From Streptomyces sp. NBC_00572 (GTDB lineage Bacteria; Actinomycetota; Actinomycetes; Streptomycetales; Streptomycetaceae), in assembly GCF_026341815.1 (NCBI RefSeq), contig NZ_JAPENX010000001.1, positions 2,480,001 to 2,544,000 of the forward strand: a DNA stretch of 64,000 bases, given 5' to 3'. Position 1 is the first letter of the stretch. Every line of letters begins with the position of its first letter. Both the position numbers and the translations under genes were made by a program. Positions 49,892 to 58,656 of this stretch are shown piece by piece. The notes beneath the pieces were generated by a model. That model saw nothing but the letters and a program-made list of their open reading frames with translations. It did no database searches and was not told where the DNA came from.

Positions 49892-51175
49892 CTACAGGAA
49901 CGAGTTGATCTCGATCGTCTCGGTACGGCCGGGGCCCACACCGATCGCGGAGATCGGGGCGCCCGACATCTCCTCCAGGGCCTTCACGTAGGCCTGCGCG
50001 TTCTTCGGCAGGTCCGCGAAGGTCTTGGCCTTGGTGATGTCCTCGGACCAGCCCGGGAGCATCTCGTAGATCGGCTTCGCGTGGTGGAAGTCGGTCTGCG
50101 AGTAGGGCAGCTCCTCGACGCGCTTGCCGTCGATCTCGTACGCGACGCAGACCGGGATCTGCTCCCAGCCCGTCAGCACGTCGAGCTTGGTGAGGAAGAA
50201 GTCGGTCAGGCCGTTGACCCGGGTCGCGTAGCGCGCGATGACCGCGTCGAACCAGCCGCAGCGGCGGTCACGGCCGGTGGTGACACCGCGCTCGCCGCCG
50301 ATGCGGCGCAGCGCCTCGCCGTCCGCGTCGAAGAGCTCGGTCGGGAACGGGCCGGCGCCGACACGGGTCGTGTACGCCTTGAGGATGCCGATGACCCGGC
50401 TGATCTTCGTCGGGCCCACGCCGGCGCCGGTGCAGGCGCCGCCCGCGGTCGGGTTCGAGGAGGTGACGAAGGGGTACGTGCCGTGGTCGACGTCGAGCAG
50501 CGTGCCCTGGCCGCCCTCGAACAGGACGACCTTGTCCTCGTCGAGCGCATTGTTCAGGATCAGCGTGGTGTCCGCGACGAACGGCTTGATCTGCTCCGCG
50601 TACTGGAGCATCTCCTCGACGATCTGCGCGGCGTCGATCGAGCGGCGGTTGTACAGCTTGGCGAGCAGCTGGTTCTTGCCCTCCAGCGCCGCCTCGACCT
50701 TCTGGACGAGGATCGACTCGTCGTACAGGTCCTGGACCCGGATGCCGACACGGTTGATCTTGTCGGCGTACGTCGGGCCGATGCCACGGCCCGTGGTGCC
50801 GATCTTGCGCTTGCCGAGGAACCGTTCCGTCACCTTGTCGAGGGTGACGTTGTACGGGGTGATCAGGTGGGCGTTACCGCTGATCAGGAGCTTCGACGTG
50901 TCAACGCCGCGCTCGTTCAGTCCGCTCAGCTCGGAGAGCAGGACCGCCGGGTCGACGACGACACCGTTTCCGATCACCGGGGTACACCCCGGCGACAGGA
51001 TTCCGGAAGGGAGAAGATGCAGCGCGTACTTCTGGTCGCCGACGACGACGGTGTGGCCGGCGTTGTTGCCGCCCTGGTAACGCACTACATAGTCAACGGA
51101 TCCACCGAGGAGGTCGGTGGCCTTTCCCTTGCCCTCGTCACCCCACTGAGCACCGAGCAGCACAAGTGCGGGCAC
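49892..51175 (-). CDS. purA: Adenylosuccinate synthetase
   Basis: A 427-residue enzyme that joins IMP and aspartate using GTP, the first committed step to AMP. It starts [20 protein letters not shown], with the catalytic Asp and GDEGKGK loop, then [23 protein letters not shown] and [16 protein letters not shown], all family signatures. The length is standard. The GTG at 51175 has AAGGGG about nine bases upstream. It is transcribed alone. Confidence 0.97.
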   Translation of the reverse strand: MPALVLLGAQWGDEGKGKATDLLGGSVDYVVRYQGGNNAGHTVVVGDQKYALHLLPSGILSPGCTPVIGNGVVVDPAVLLSELSGLNERGVDTSKLLISGNAHLITPYNVTLDKVTERFLGKRKIGTTGRGIGPTYADKINRVGIRVQDLYDESILVQKVEAALEGKNQLLAKLYNRRSIDAAQIVEEMLQYAEQIKPFVADTTLILNNALDEDKVVLFEGGQGTLLDVDHGTYPFVTSSNPTAGGACTGAGVGPTKISRVIGILKAYTTRVGAGPFPTELFDADGEALRRIGGERGVTTGRDRRCGWFDAVIARYATRVNGLTDFFLTKLDVLTGWEQIPVCVAYEIDGKRVEELPYSQTDFHHAKPIYEMLPGWSEDITKAKTFADLPKNAQAYVKALEEMSGAPISAIGVGPGRTETIEINSFL

Positions 51176-51255
51176 AGGCGTACACCCCTTCCGGGTGGGG
51201 CATGTCCAAGGTCAGGGGCCGAGGCCGCCTCACCGGTGTGCCCCGGAATAGACGA

Positions 51256-51283
51256 AGCCCCTGGCGCAATAGCGCAAGGGGCT
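51256..51283. other. Hairpin in the divergent purA/DAGK-like region
   Basis: AGCCCCT/AGGGGCT with an inner GCGC/GCGC stem and a four-base loop lies between two divergent start codons. No T run follows on either strand. It may be a leader structure of one of the genes or an unannotated RNA end. Confidence 0.4.
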
Positions 51284-51317
51284 CTTGCACAAAGATGCTA
51301 CCCGAGGAAGGACCGAG

Positions 51318-52133
51318 GTGTCGGCTCACGACCAGCTGCTGGTGGTCATCGACCCGGTCGCCCGCCGAAGTGACGGCGAGTCCGTGCGGATCGCGAAAGA
51401 TGTGTTGTCCGCAGGCGCGGAAGCGAAGATCTGCCTGCCGGACAGCCCGGAAGAATTCTCCCGTGCCCTGGCCCGGCGCGGCTCCCGGCGCCCCGTGGTG
51501 CTCGGGGACGACCGGACCCTGCTGCGTACGGTGGCCCTCCTCCACCGCGAGCGGGAGCTCGCCGAGGGGGCCCTCTCCCTCGTCCCGATCGGCGCCCCCG
51601 ACGACCTGGAAATCGCCCACGCCCTCGGCGTGCCGCGTTCCACCCCGGCGGCCGCCCGGGCCGTCCTCGACGGGGCCGTACGACGCCTGGACCTGCTGGT
51701 CGACGACAGCGACGGCGTCGTCCTCGGCGACCTCCGCATCCCCGGCGTACCCGCCCTCGCGTCCACGGCCCCGACCGTCTGGGGCACCTGCCGCTCCCTG
51801 GTCCGCACCCTGGTCCGCCCGGCCCCGACGGCCCTCGCGGTCCGCACCCACCGGCTGCGGGTGGAGGCGGACGGGGTGCTGCTCACCGATGTCGACACCC
51901 CGCTGGACAGCCTCACGGTGCGCTCGGTGGGCGGTACGGCCGAGGTGGTCGTCCACCCCTCGGCCGCCCCGCCGCGGCATTCGACCGCCCGTGTCCTCAC
52001 GGTCTCGGGCCCGGACTTCCGCTACCGCGCGGACGGCCGCGTCACGGGGCCGGTCCGCCGCCGGACGTGGACGGTCCGGGCGGACGCGTGGGGGCTCACC
52101 CTGCCCCGGGACCGGCCCCTGCCCCGCGGCTGA
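51318..52133 (+). CDS. Diverged diacylglycerol kinase-like protein
   Basis: A 271-residue protein related to the lipid kinase/NAD kinase fold. It begins with a strand like DAG kinases (QLLVVIDPVARRSDGES). At the site of the catalytic GGDGT loop it has LGDDRTLL, so the catalytic motif is degenerate. The second domain is beta-rich (VRTHRLRVEADGVLLTDVDT, where DGE would be expected). It may be a non-catalytic paralogue. GAGGAAGGA precedes the GTG. The C-terminus is encoded by the first copy of a 35-base tandem repeat. The position next to purA is conserved in streptomycetes. Confidence 0.75.
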   Translation: MSAHDQLLVVIDPVARRSDGESVRIAKDVLSAGAEAKICLPDSPEEFSRALARRGSRRPVVLGDDRTLLRTVALLHRERELAEGALSLVPIGAPDDLEIAHALGVPRSTPAAARAVLDGAVRRLDLLVDDSDGVVLGDLRIPGVPALASTAPTVWGTCRSLVRTLVRPAPTALAVRTHRLRVEADGVLLTDVDTPLDSLTVRSVGGTAEVVVHPSAAPPRHSTARVLTVSGPDFRYRADGRVTGPVRRRTWTVRADAWGLTLPRDRPLPRG

Positions 52134-52164
52134 CCCTGCCCCGGGACCGGCCCCTGCCCCGCCG
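52095..52164 (+). repeat. 35-base tandem duplication across the end of the DAGK-like gene
   Basis: Two adjacent copies differ at only two positions. The first encodes the final residues, and the stop TGA lies at the start of the second. A third, partial copy follows. Confidence 0.85.
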
Positions 52165-52309
52165 CTCACCCGGCCCGCGCCCCGACTCCCCCTCGCAGGA
52201 AGGTTCCTGCCAGGCGCCCTTCCGCGGCCCTTCCACGGCCTTACAGTTCCCCCATATGTCGGGGGCGGGGCGGGGTGCCGGTCGGCACCCCTTGGGGAGG
52301 GGGCTCTTC

Positions 52310-54124
52310 ATGACATGTGCGGTGGATCTTCCGGAGACGGCCGGGGCGCTGGAGCGGTACCGGCGAAGAGCGGTCGAGCTGACGGTCTCGGGCGTGGTGG
52401 TGATCGCGCTGGCCGTCGGCGTCGGGTCGCTGCTCCCGGGGGCCTGGACGTCCGACGCGGCGGCTCTGCTCGGCGGGCTCGGTGCGGTGGCGCTGCTCGG
52501 CGGGCTCGGAGCCCGCCGGATCGAGCGGCGGATGCGGCGCGTCCTGGGCGCCGGGGCCTGGTCGGCCCATGCCGCGGTGCCGGTGGAGCGGCCCTGGTCC
52601 TCGGCGACCGTGGTCCTGAGCGCCCCGGAGAGCGAGGAGGCCTGGCCGCTGGCCGTGGTGGCGTTCCGGCATCGGTACGACGCCGTGCGACCGGGCCCGC
52701 AGGGCGTGCTGTGGTGGTGCGGCGATCCCCGCGCGGGCGGGGTGCTGGCCCCGCTCGGCGGCGGCGAGCTGATCTGGGCGAAGCCGGTACGGGGCCGGGG
52801 CGCCCGGCTGCGGATCGTCCGGCGGGCGGGGGAGGCCGGGCTGCGGGGCCGACCGGAGCCCTTGCAGCCCCAGCAGATGCGTCAGGCCCCGAAGACGCCT
52901 CAAGCGGCGAAGACACATCCGGCCTCGCAGTCCCCGCAGGCACAGCGGGTGCGGCGGTGGGGGCTCTGGCGCTGGGTCGTGCTCGTGGCCGCGGTCGCTT
53001 TCGGCCTCGGCGTCTACGGCACGGAGGCCTCGGACGGCGACCCGCAGGTCGACCTCACGGTCCTGAGCAAGCAGGCCGACGGCAGCTGCACGGTCGCCTG
53101 GAAGGACCCCTTCGACGGCGGTCGGCGGACCGGCCCGTACCGGTGCGCCACGGACCTGGACCCGGTCCTCGAAGGCTGGGACACCGGATTCGTCGTCTCG
53201 TACGGCCCGTGGAAGGGCGACCTGTACAACGCCGACTGGCAGGGGACCCCGGCGGGCACGGTGAACGAGGTCCTCGGCCTCGGTGGGATCGTGGGGCTGC
53301 TCGTGGGCCTCGGCGGCGGCGGGGTCTCCTGGTGGCGGCGCCGGCCGGCCGCCCCGGTCCCCTATCCGGCTCCCGGGACCGACACCCCCCGCGTAAGCCT
53401 CTCCCAGCAGGACACGGCGAAGACCGCCACCCCCGCGCTGACGTACGCGCGGCTCGCCGCCCAGGCCGAACGGGACCCCCTCGTGCAGACCCGCGAACCC
53501 CGTCCCGAGCCGGACGTGCGCGAGGTGCCGTGGTGGCGGACGCGGGGGCTGCGCCGGGTCTCCGGGCTGTCGGAGGTGCTGATCGGCGTGGCCACCTGTG
53601 TGGGCATGGGCGCGCTGATCCTGACCGCACCTGACGGATTCTCGGGGATCCAGTCGAACGTGATCGGGGTGCTCGTGCTCGGCGGCACGGTCGTCTCCGG
53701 CTACCGCTTCGTCACCGGCGGGCGCCCCGCGGCCGTGCTGCTCGTCCGGGCCGCGCGGGCTCCCGTGCCCGTCCCCCGGCGGTACGTCCTGCTGCACGAC
53801 CCGTACGGCGGCGCCCCCGTCCTGGCCCTGTTCCCGATGGGTGACGGCGCGGACGACGAGCCGGAGGCCCTGCTCGTCCTCGCCTCTCCGGGCACGCGCA
53901 GGCACCCGTGGGTCGGGCTCCCGTCCGCGCCCGCCGGGAGCGTGGAGCTGCGGGGCTGGCTGGACCACGCGGCGAACGGGGCGCCGGTCGTGGTGCCCCG
54001 GATCGAGGACCGGGTGCTGTGGCCGCAGGAGCCGTATCTGGAGGCGGGCACGCCGCAGTTCGCCGAACTGGCCGAGCGCCTCGGCGCGGTGGCCCCTCAG
54101 GAGGCCGCGCGCGACTCCTTGTAG
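52310..54124 (+). CDS. Large multi-helix membrane protein, unknown function
   Basis: A 604-residue protein with membrane helices near residues 25-42, 48-65, 228-245, 325-345, and two around 425-470. An extracellular-type segment (LSKQADGSCTVAWKDPF to YGPWKGDLYNADW) has two cysteines, and there are large cytoplasmic parts. The last 120 residues (RRYVLLHDPYGGAPVLALF) form a soluble domain. Low-complexity Gln/Pro (QPQQMRQAPKTPQ) links the parts. No family is recognised. GGGGAGGGGG precedes the ATG at 52310. Its 3' end overlaps the convergent regulator gene by 28 bases. Confidence 0.75.
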   Translation: MTCAVDLPETAGALERYRRRAVELTVSGVVVIALAVGVGSLLPGAWTSDAAALLGGLGAVALLGGLGARRIERRMRRVLGAGAWSAHAAVPVERPWSSATVVLSAPESEEAWPLAVVAFRHRYDAVRPGPQGVLWWCGDPRAGGVLAPLGGGELIWAKPVRGRGARLRIVRRAGEAGLRGRPEPLQPQQMRQAPKTPQAAKTHPASQSPQAQRVRRWGLWRWVVLVAAVAFGLGVYGTEASDGDPQVDLTVLSKQADGSCTVAWKDPFDGGRRTGPYRCATDLDPVLEGWDTGFVVSYGPWKGDLYNADWQGTPAGTVNEVLGLGGIVGLLVGLGGGGVSWWRRRPAAPVPYPAPGTDTPRVSLSQQDTAKTATPALTYARLAAQAERDPLVQTREPRPEPDVREVPWWRTRGLRRVSGLSEVLIGVATCVGMGALILTAPDGFSGIQSNVIGVLVLGGTVVSGYRFVTGGRPAAVLLVRAARAPVPVPRRYVLLHDPYGGAPVLALFPMGDGADDEPEALLVLASPGTRRHPWVGLPSAPAGSVELRGWLDHAANGAPVVVPRIEDRVLWPQEPYLEAGTPQFAELAERLGAVAPQEAARDSL

Positions 54125-54603
54125 GCGCCCCAGCGGTCCATGATCCCCAGCATCTCCCGCTGGAGGAACGCGAAGAACTCGGCCGTCTCGGCGGTGCGCG
54201 TGCCCGCCGCCGAGTCCGGTCCGAGCAGCTCGGAGCCGTCGCGGAGGACCTTCTCCCAGCGGGTGAGGACCTGGTCGCGGCGGGTGAAGGTCTCGTACCA
54301 GAGCTCGTTGTGGAGGACGTACCGCTCGCGCCGGGTGCCGGGGTCGCGCTCGCGGCTGACCATGCTGACCTGGCTGAGGTAGCGGATCGCGCCGGAGACG
54401 GCGGCGGGGCTGATCCTCAGTTGCTCGGCCAGCTCGGCGGAGGTCATGGAGGCGGTCTCGGAGGCGAGGAGTGCCGCGAAGACGCGGGAGGCCATGCGCT
54501 GCATGCCGGCTTCCGTCAGCTCGGCGGCGAACCGCTCCACGAAGCGGGACACGGCCTCGTCCTTGCCCTCGCCGCTGCCCTCGGTGGTCGTCATGCCGGT
54601 CAT
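54097..54603 (-). CDS. GbsR/MarR-type winged-helix regulator of the ABC exporter
   Basis: A 168-residue protein. The helix-turn-helix region is MTSAELAEQLRISPAAVSGAI, followed by a wing (SRERDPGTRRERYVLH) and a long helical C-terminus (AEFFAFLQREMLGIMDRWG), as in GbsR-like repressors next to exporters. GAGGGAG precedes the ATG at 54603; an ATG at 54594 is in frame. It is divergent from the ABC genes, and a dyad sits across their promoter, so it most likely represses them. Confidence 0.88.
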   Translation of the reverse strand: MTGMTTTEGSGEGKDEAVSRFVERFAAELTEAGMQRMASRVFAALLASETASMTSAELAEQLRISPAAVSGAIRYLSQVSMVSRERDPGTRRERYVLHNELWYETFTRRDQVLTRWEKVLRDGSELLGPDSAAGTRTAETAEFFAFLQREMLGIMDRWGAYKESRAAS

Positions 54604-54652
54604 CGTCTCCCTCGCTCGCTCCCGCCGCCCCGACTTTATACGCTTCCTTAAC

Positions 54653-54681
54653 TTCACAACTTTGTGAAATGAGCGTACGTT
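54653..54681 (+). promoter_or_regulatory. ABC exporter promoter with overlapping operator
   Basis: A -35 TTCACA (54653-54658) and a -10 TACGTT (54676-54681) are 17 bases apart, and the ATG follows seven bases after the -10. The -35 forms one arm of a perfect dyad, TTCACA-N4-TGTGAA (54653-54668). A repressor bound there would directly block polymerase. Confidence 0.7.
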
Positions 54682-54688
54682 CTGAAGC

Positions 54689-55585
54689 ATGACGAAGGCA
54701 ATCAGCATCGCCGGACTGCACAAGTCCTTCGGGCGTACGCACGCGCTCGACGGCCTCGACCTCGCCGTCGAGACCGGCGAGGTCCACGGTTTCCTCGGCC
54801 CCAACGGCGCCGGGAAGTCCACGACCATCCGGGTCCTCCTGGGCCTCCTGCGGCCCGACTCCGGCGCCGCCCGGCTCCTCGGCAAGGACCCCTGGCAGGA
54901 CGCCGTCGAACTGCACCGCCGGATCGCGTACGTCCCCGGCGACGTGACCCTGTGGCGGAACCTCTCCGGCGGCGAGGTCATCGACCTGTACGGACGGCTG
55001 CGCGGCGGCCTCGACACGGCCAAGCGCGCCGAACTGATCGAGCGCTTCGAGCTCGACCCCACCAAGAAGGGCCGGACCTACTCCAAGGGCAACCGGCAGA
55101 AGGTCGCCCTCGTCGCGGCCTTCGCCTCCGACGTCGACCTGTACGTCCTCGACGAGCCGACCAGCGGCCTCGACCCGCTGATGGAGGAGGTCTTCCAGAG
55201 CTGCGTCGAGGAGGCCCGCGACCGCGGCCGGACCGTGCTTCTGTCCAGCCACATCCTCAGCGAGGTCGAGACCCTCTGCGACCGGGTCAGCATCGTCCGC
55301 AAGGGCCGGACCGTGGAGTCCGGTTCGCTCACGGAGCTGCGGCACCTGACCCGTACCAGCGTCACCGCCGAACTCGCCGCCGCGCCCAACGGCCTCGCCC
55401 ACCTCCCCGGCGTCCACGACCTCGACGTCGTGGGCCACCGCGTGAAGCTCCAGGTCGACACCGACAAGCTCGACGCCGTCCTGCGCTCCCTGACCGCCTC
55501 GGGCGTACGGAGCCTCACCAGTACCCCGCCCACCCTGGAGGAGCTGTTCCTCCGGCACTACGCGGACGAGGTGACCGCGCGATGA
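54689..55585 (+). CDS. ABC transporter ATP-binding protein
   Basis: A 298-residue ATPase. Walker A is [12 protein letters not shown], Walker [14 protein letters not shown], and the H-loop SSHILSE. The signature segment reads [11 protein letters not shown] instead of LSGGQ, a variation frequent in this exporter group. The C-terminal 80 residues are the drug-exporter type extension. A leaderless start is likely. It overlaps the permease gene by four bases. The pair resembles actinomycete drug/polyketide exporters. Confidence 0.93.
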   Translation: MTKAISIAGLHKSFGRTHALDGLDLAVETGEVHGFLGPNGAGKSTTIRVLLGLLRPDSGAARLLGKDPWQDAVELHRRIAYVPGDVTLWRNLSGGEVIDLYGRLRGGLDTAKRAELIERFELDPTKKGRTYSKGNRQKVALVAAFASDVDLYVLDEPTSGLDPLMEEVFQSCVEEARDRGRTVLLSSHILSEVETLCDRVSIVRKGRTVESGSLTELRHLTRTSVTAELAAAPNGLAHLPGVHDLDVVGHRVKLQVDTDKLDAVLRSLTASGVRSLTSTPPTLEELFLRHYADEVTAR

Positions 55586-57153
55586 GCGCCGCCCTCACCG
55601 GCACCGGCACCCTGACCCGGCTCGCCCTGCGCCGCGACCGGCTGACGATCCCCCTCTGGGCGCTCGTCACCGGCGGCCTGGTCGCGAGCGGCGCGGGCTC
55701 GCTCGAAGGGCTCTACGGCACGGCCGCCGAACGGACCGAGGCCGCCGCCTCCATGACCGCCAACAGCTCGATGCGCGCGCTGTACGGGCCGGTGTTCGGC
55801 GACTCCCTCGGCGGGCTCGTGGCCTGGCGGTTCGGCACCTTCGCCGCCGTCCTCGCCGCCGTCGCGAGCCTGATCGTGGTCGTCCGGCACACCCGCGAGG
55901 AGGAGGAGACGGGCCGCCAGGAGATGCTCTCGGCCGGCGCGGTCGGCCGGCGGGCGCCGCTCACCGCCGCCCTCCTGGCCGCGCTCGTCGTCAACGCCGC
56001 CGTCGCTCTCATCGTCACCGCCGGGCTCGCCGGGCAGGGCGCCGCCGGGGCGCTCGCCCTCGGTCTGGCGATCGGCGGCACCGGCATGGTCTTCGCGACG
56101 ACGGCCGCGCTCGCCGCCCAGCTGACGGAGAGCGCGCGGCTCGCCAAGGGCCTGACGGGCGCCGCCCTCGGGCTGGCGTTCGTCCTGCGGGCGGCGGGCG
56201 ACTCCGGGACCGCGGACGGCTCGTCCGTCCTGACCTGGCTGTCGCCGATCGGCTGGGCCGAGAACGTCCGCGCCTTCGCCGGAGAACGCTGGTGGGTGCT
56301 GCTCCTGATCGTCGCGGCCGTCCTGGTCCAGACGGCGGTGGCGTACGTGCTGACCGGCCGTCGTGACGTCGGCGCGAGCTTCCTCGCGACCCGGCCCGGC
56401 CCGGCGGAGGGCGGGCTCGCGACGGCGGGCGCGCTCGCGTGGCGGCTCCAGCGCGGCACGCTCCTCGGCTGGTCGCTGGGCTTCCTGCTCGGCGGGCTCG
56501 TCTTCGGCGGGATGGTCGAGGGCGCGGCCGACATCGTCGGCGACAACGAGCAGGCCCGGCAGATCTTCGAGCGGATGGGCGGCCAGAGCGCCCTCACGGA
56601 CGCCTTCCTCGCCACCATGGTGTCCCTCTTCGGGATGGTCGCGGCCCTGTTCGCGGTCGGCTCGGTGCTGCGGGCACACGGCGAGGAGACCTCCGGCCGC
56701 GCGGAACCGCTCCTCGCGAACGCGGTCGGCCGACTCCGCTGGGCGGCCGGCCACCTGGTCGTCGCCTTCGGCGGCTCGGCCCTGATCCTGCTCCTCAGCG
56801 GGCTCGGCCTGGCCCTCTCGTACGGGCACGACCTCGGCCCGGTCCTGGGCGCCTCGCTCGCCCAGCTCCCGGCGGTGTGGACGCTCGCCGGCCTCGCGGT
56901 ACTCCTCTGGGGCGCGGCCCCGAAGGTCGCGACCGCCGCCTGGGGCGCGGCCGGCCTCTGCCTGGCCCTCGGCTGGATCGGCCCGGCGCTCGACCTGCCG
57001 CAGGCGGCCCTCGACCTCTCCCCCTTCGGCCACCTGCCGAAGCTCCCGGGCCAGGAGATGACCTGGACCCCGGTCCTGGCGCTGACGGCTCTGGCGGCAG
57101 CCCTGGTCGCGGCGGGCCTGGCGGGGCTGCGGCGGCGGGACATGACGAGCTGA
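55582..57153 (+). CDS. ABC exporter permease (polyketide-exporter-like)
   Basis: A 523-residue membrane protein with about twelve hydrophobic helices in two similar halves, each opening with [19 protein letters not shown] or [20 protein letters not shown] sequence. The motif [18 protein letters not shown] in the first half is matched by [18 protein letters not shown] in the second, the coupling-helix pattern of this family. The start overlaps the ATPase stop. With the GbsR-like repressor it forms a self-contained resistance-type unit. Confidence 0.9.
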   Translation: MSAALTGTGTLTRLALRRDRLTIPLWALVTGGLVASGAGSLEGLYGTAAERTEAAASMTANSSMRALYGPVFGDSLGGLVAWRFGTFAAVLAAVASLIVVVRHTREEEETGRQEMLSAGAVGRRAPLTAALLAALVVNAAVALIVTAGLAGQGAAGALALGLAIGGTGMVFATTAALAAQLTESARLAKGLTGAALGLAFVLRAAGDSGTADGSSVLTWLSPIGWAENVRAFAGERWWVLLLIVAAVLVQTAVAYVLTGRRDVGASFLATRPGPAEGGLATAGALAWRLQRGTLLGWSLGFLLGGLVFGGMVEGAADIVGDNEQARQIFERMGGQSALTDAFLATMVSLFGMVAALFAVGSVLRAHGEETSGRAEPLLANAVGRLRWAAGHLVVAFGGSALILLLSGLGLALSYGHDLGPVLGASLAQLPAVWTLAGLAVLLWGAAPKVATAAWGAAGLCLALGWIGPALDLPQAALDLSPFGHLPKLPGQEMTWTPVLALTALAAALVAAGLAGLRRRDMTS

Positions 57154-57170
57154 TGTCCCGTCCGTACGGT

Positions 57171-57623
57171 TCAGGACCGGGACTGCGCCGTCGGCATCAG
57201 GGCGCGGGCCAGTAGGTCCAACGCCTCGGTGACCTCCGCCAGCCGCCGCGGGTCGTCGGATCCGAGCGCGGTGGCGAGCGCGCCGTCGATCCCGGCGGCC
57301 CGCACCTCCGCCACCCGCTCGGACCGCTCCGCGACCGAGCGCACGAGCACGCGGCGCCGGTCGGCGGGGTCGGGTACGGCCCGCACCGCCCCCGCCTCCT
57401 TCAACCGGGCCACGGCGGTCGACACCTGGCTCTGCGGGAGTCCCGTCCGGGCGGCGATCTCGCCGACGGCGCTGTCGGGGTGGGAGGCGATGTCGGCGGC
57501 GACGATCAGTACCAGTCGGGCGCTGCCGGCGTACCGGCCCTCGCGGCCGGGCGGCTCGGGCAGCGCCTCCTCGCCGATCTTCATCAGGACGCGGCCCAGC
57601 AGGAACAGTTCGGCTGCATTCAC
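57171..57623 (-). CDS. MarR-family regulator
   Basis: A 150-residue winged-helix protein. The recognition region is EIAARTGLPQSQVSTAVARL and the wing DPADRRRVLVRSV. The GTG at 57623 is used because TACCTT lies six bases upstream and because the codons before it belong to the operator region. It is divergent from an alpha/beta hydrolase gene, its probable target, and converges on the ABC permease gene. Confidence 0.87.
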   Translation of the reverse strand: MNAAELFLLGRVLMKIGEEALPEPPGREGRYAGSARLVLIVAADIASHPDSAVGEIAARTGLPQSQVSTAVARLKEAGAVRAVPDPADRRRVLVRSVAERSERVAEVRAAGIDGALATALGSDDPRRLAEVTEALDLLARALMPTAQSRS

Positions 57624-57660
57624 CCCGTCAAGGTACATCCAACTCGATCCATCGAAACCA

Positions 57661-57680
57661 ATGCATCGAAGTTGATGCAT
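57661..57680. promoter_or_regulatory. MarR operator ATGCATC-N6-GATGCAT
   Basis: Perfect 7-bp arms lie in the divergent region. Further GATGCATC/GATGTATC copies continue to 57696, giving three half-sites with even spacing. Confidence 0.6.
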
Positions 57681-57761
57681 CTAGATTGATGTATCCAATC
57701 CGATGGAATATCGTGGACGGAGGACGCGGCACGAAGCCCGTCCCACACGAGGGGGACCACC

Positions 57762-58595
57762 ATGACCAGGACCGAAGGCACGCTCGACGTTCCCGGAGCA
57801 GTCCTGCACCACCAGGTGCGGGGCACCGGCCCGATGCTGCTGATCTCGCAGAGCGGGGAGGGCGACGCCGACCGCAGCACCGACCTCGTCGCCCGGCTCA
57901 CCGACTCCTACACCGTGATCACCTACGACCGCCGCGGCCTCTCCCGCAGCCGGCTCGACGCCCCGGAGCAGGGGACGACCCTGGCCGAGCACGCCGACGA
58001 CGTCCACCGCCTCCTCGCCGCCCTCACCGACGAGCCCGTCCTCATGCTCGGCTGCAGCCTGGGGGCCGTCATCGGACTGCACACCGCCGCGCGCCACCCC
58101 GGGCAGATCGCCACCCTCGTCGCCCACGAACCCGTCGCCCCGCGCCTGCTCCCCGAGCAGGAGCGCATCCACCACGAGCGGGAACTGACCGCCCTTCAGG
58201 ACCTGTACCGGCGAGACGGCCTCCGCGCGACGCTGCCGGAGATCGCCAGGACGCTGGGCATCGACCCCACCGGCGCCGACGCGGAGCCCGATCTGACACC
58301 CCAGCCGATGAACGCCCGGCGCCTCGCCAACTTCGACCACTTCATCCGGCACGACTTCACCGCGATCGTCGACGACACGCTCGACACGGCCGCGCTGGCG
58401 AGCACCGGAACGCGGATCGTGCCCGCCGTCGGCCGCACCACCCCGCACACGGTCTTCGACCACAAGTGCGCGGTCTCCCTGGCCGAGCTCGTCGGCAGCG
58501 ACCTGCTGGAGTTCCCCGGCGGCCACAACGGGAACACCAGCCACCCGGAGGCCTATGCGGCCCGCCTCCGCCAGGTCCTCGCCGGCGCCCGATGA
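57762..58595 (+). CDS. Alpha/beta hydrolase
   Basis: A 277-residue hydrolase. The nucleophile elbow is LGCSLGAVIG near residue 93, with Asp/His elements further on (GRTTPHTVFDHKCA, GGHNGNTSHPE). DRRGLSRSRLD marks the oxyanion-side loop. The family covers esterases and haloperoxidase-like enzymes. GAGGGGGACC precedes the ATG. It is divergent from the MarR gene across a clear operator and is therefore likely induced by a small molecule it degrades. Confidence 0.88.
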   Translation: MTRTEGTLDVPGAVLHHQVRGTGPMLLISQSGEGDADRSTDLVARLTDSYTVITYDRRGLSRSRLDAPEQGTTLAEHADDVHRLLAALTDEPVLMLGCSLGAVIGLHTAARHPGQIATLVAHEPVAPRLLPEQERIHHERELTALQDLYRRDGLRATLPEIARTLGIDPTGADAEPDLTPQPMNARRLANFDHFIRHDFTAIVDDTLDTAALASTGTRIVPAVGRTTPHTVFDHKCAVSLAELVGSDLLEFPGGHNGNTSHPEAYAARLRQVLAGAR

Positions 58596-58656
58596 GTGCC
58601 CGGCGGGGACGCCGTCCCGCGCCCCGCGCCGCACGACGCCCCGCGGCGGGCGCGGC

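Noticed and set aside
49866..49893. Triple GGGACTAC repeat behind purA
   Set aside because: Only three short copies just beyond the stop codon; too small to support a function.
52241..52309. A separate gene in the gap before the large membrane protein
   Set aside because: The stretch contains only repeat remnants and a GC hairpin; the frame starting upstream has no ribosome binding site.
52241..55558. A 1105-codon minus-strand open frame
   Set aside because: It covers four well-supported genes on both strands and gives low-complexity Arg/Gly/Pro protein; no start signal.
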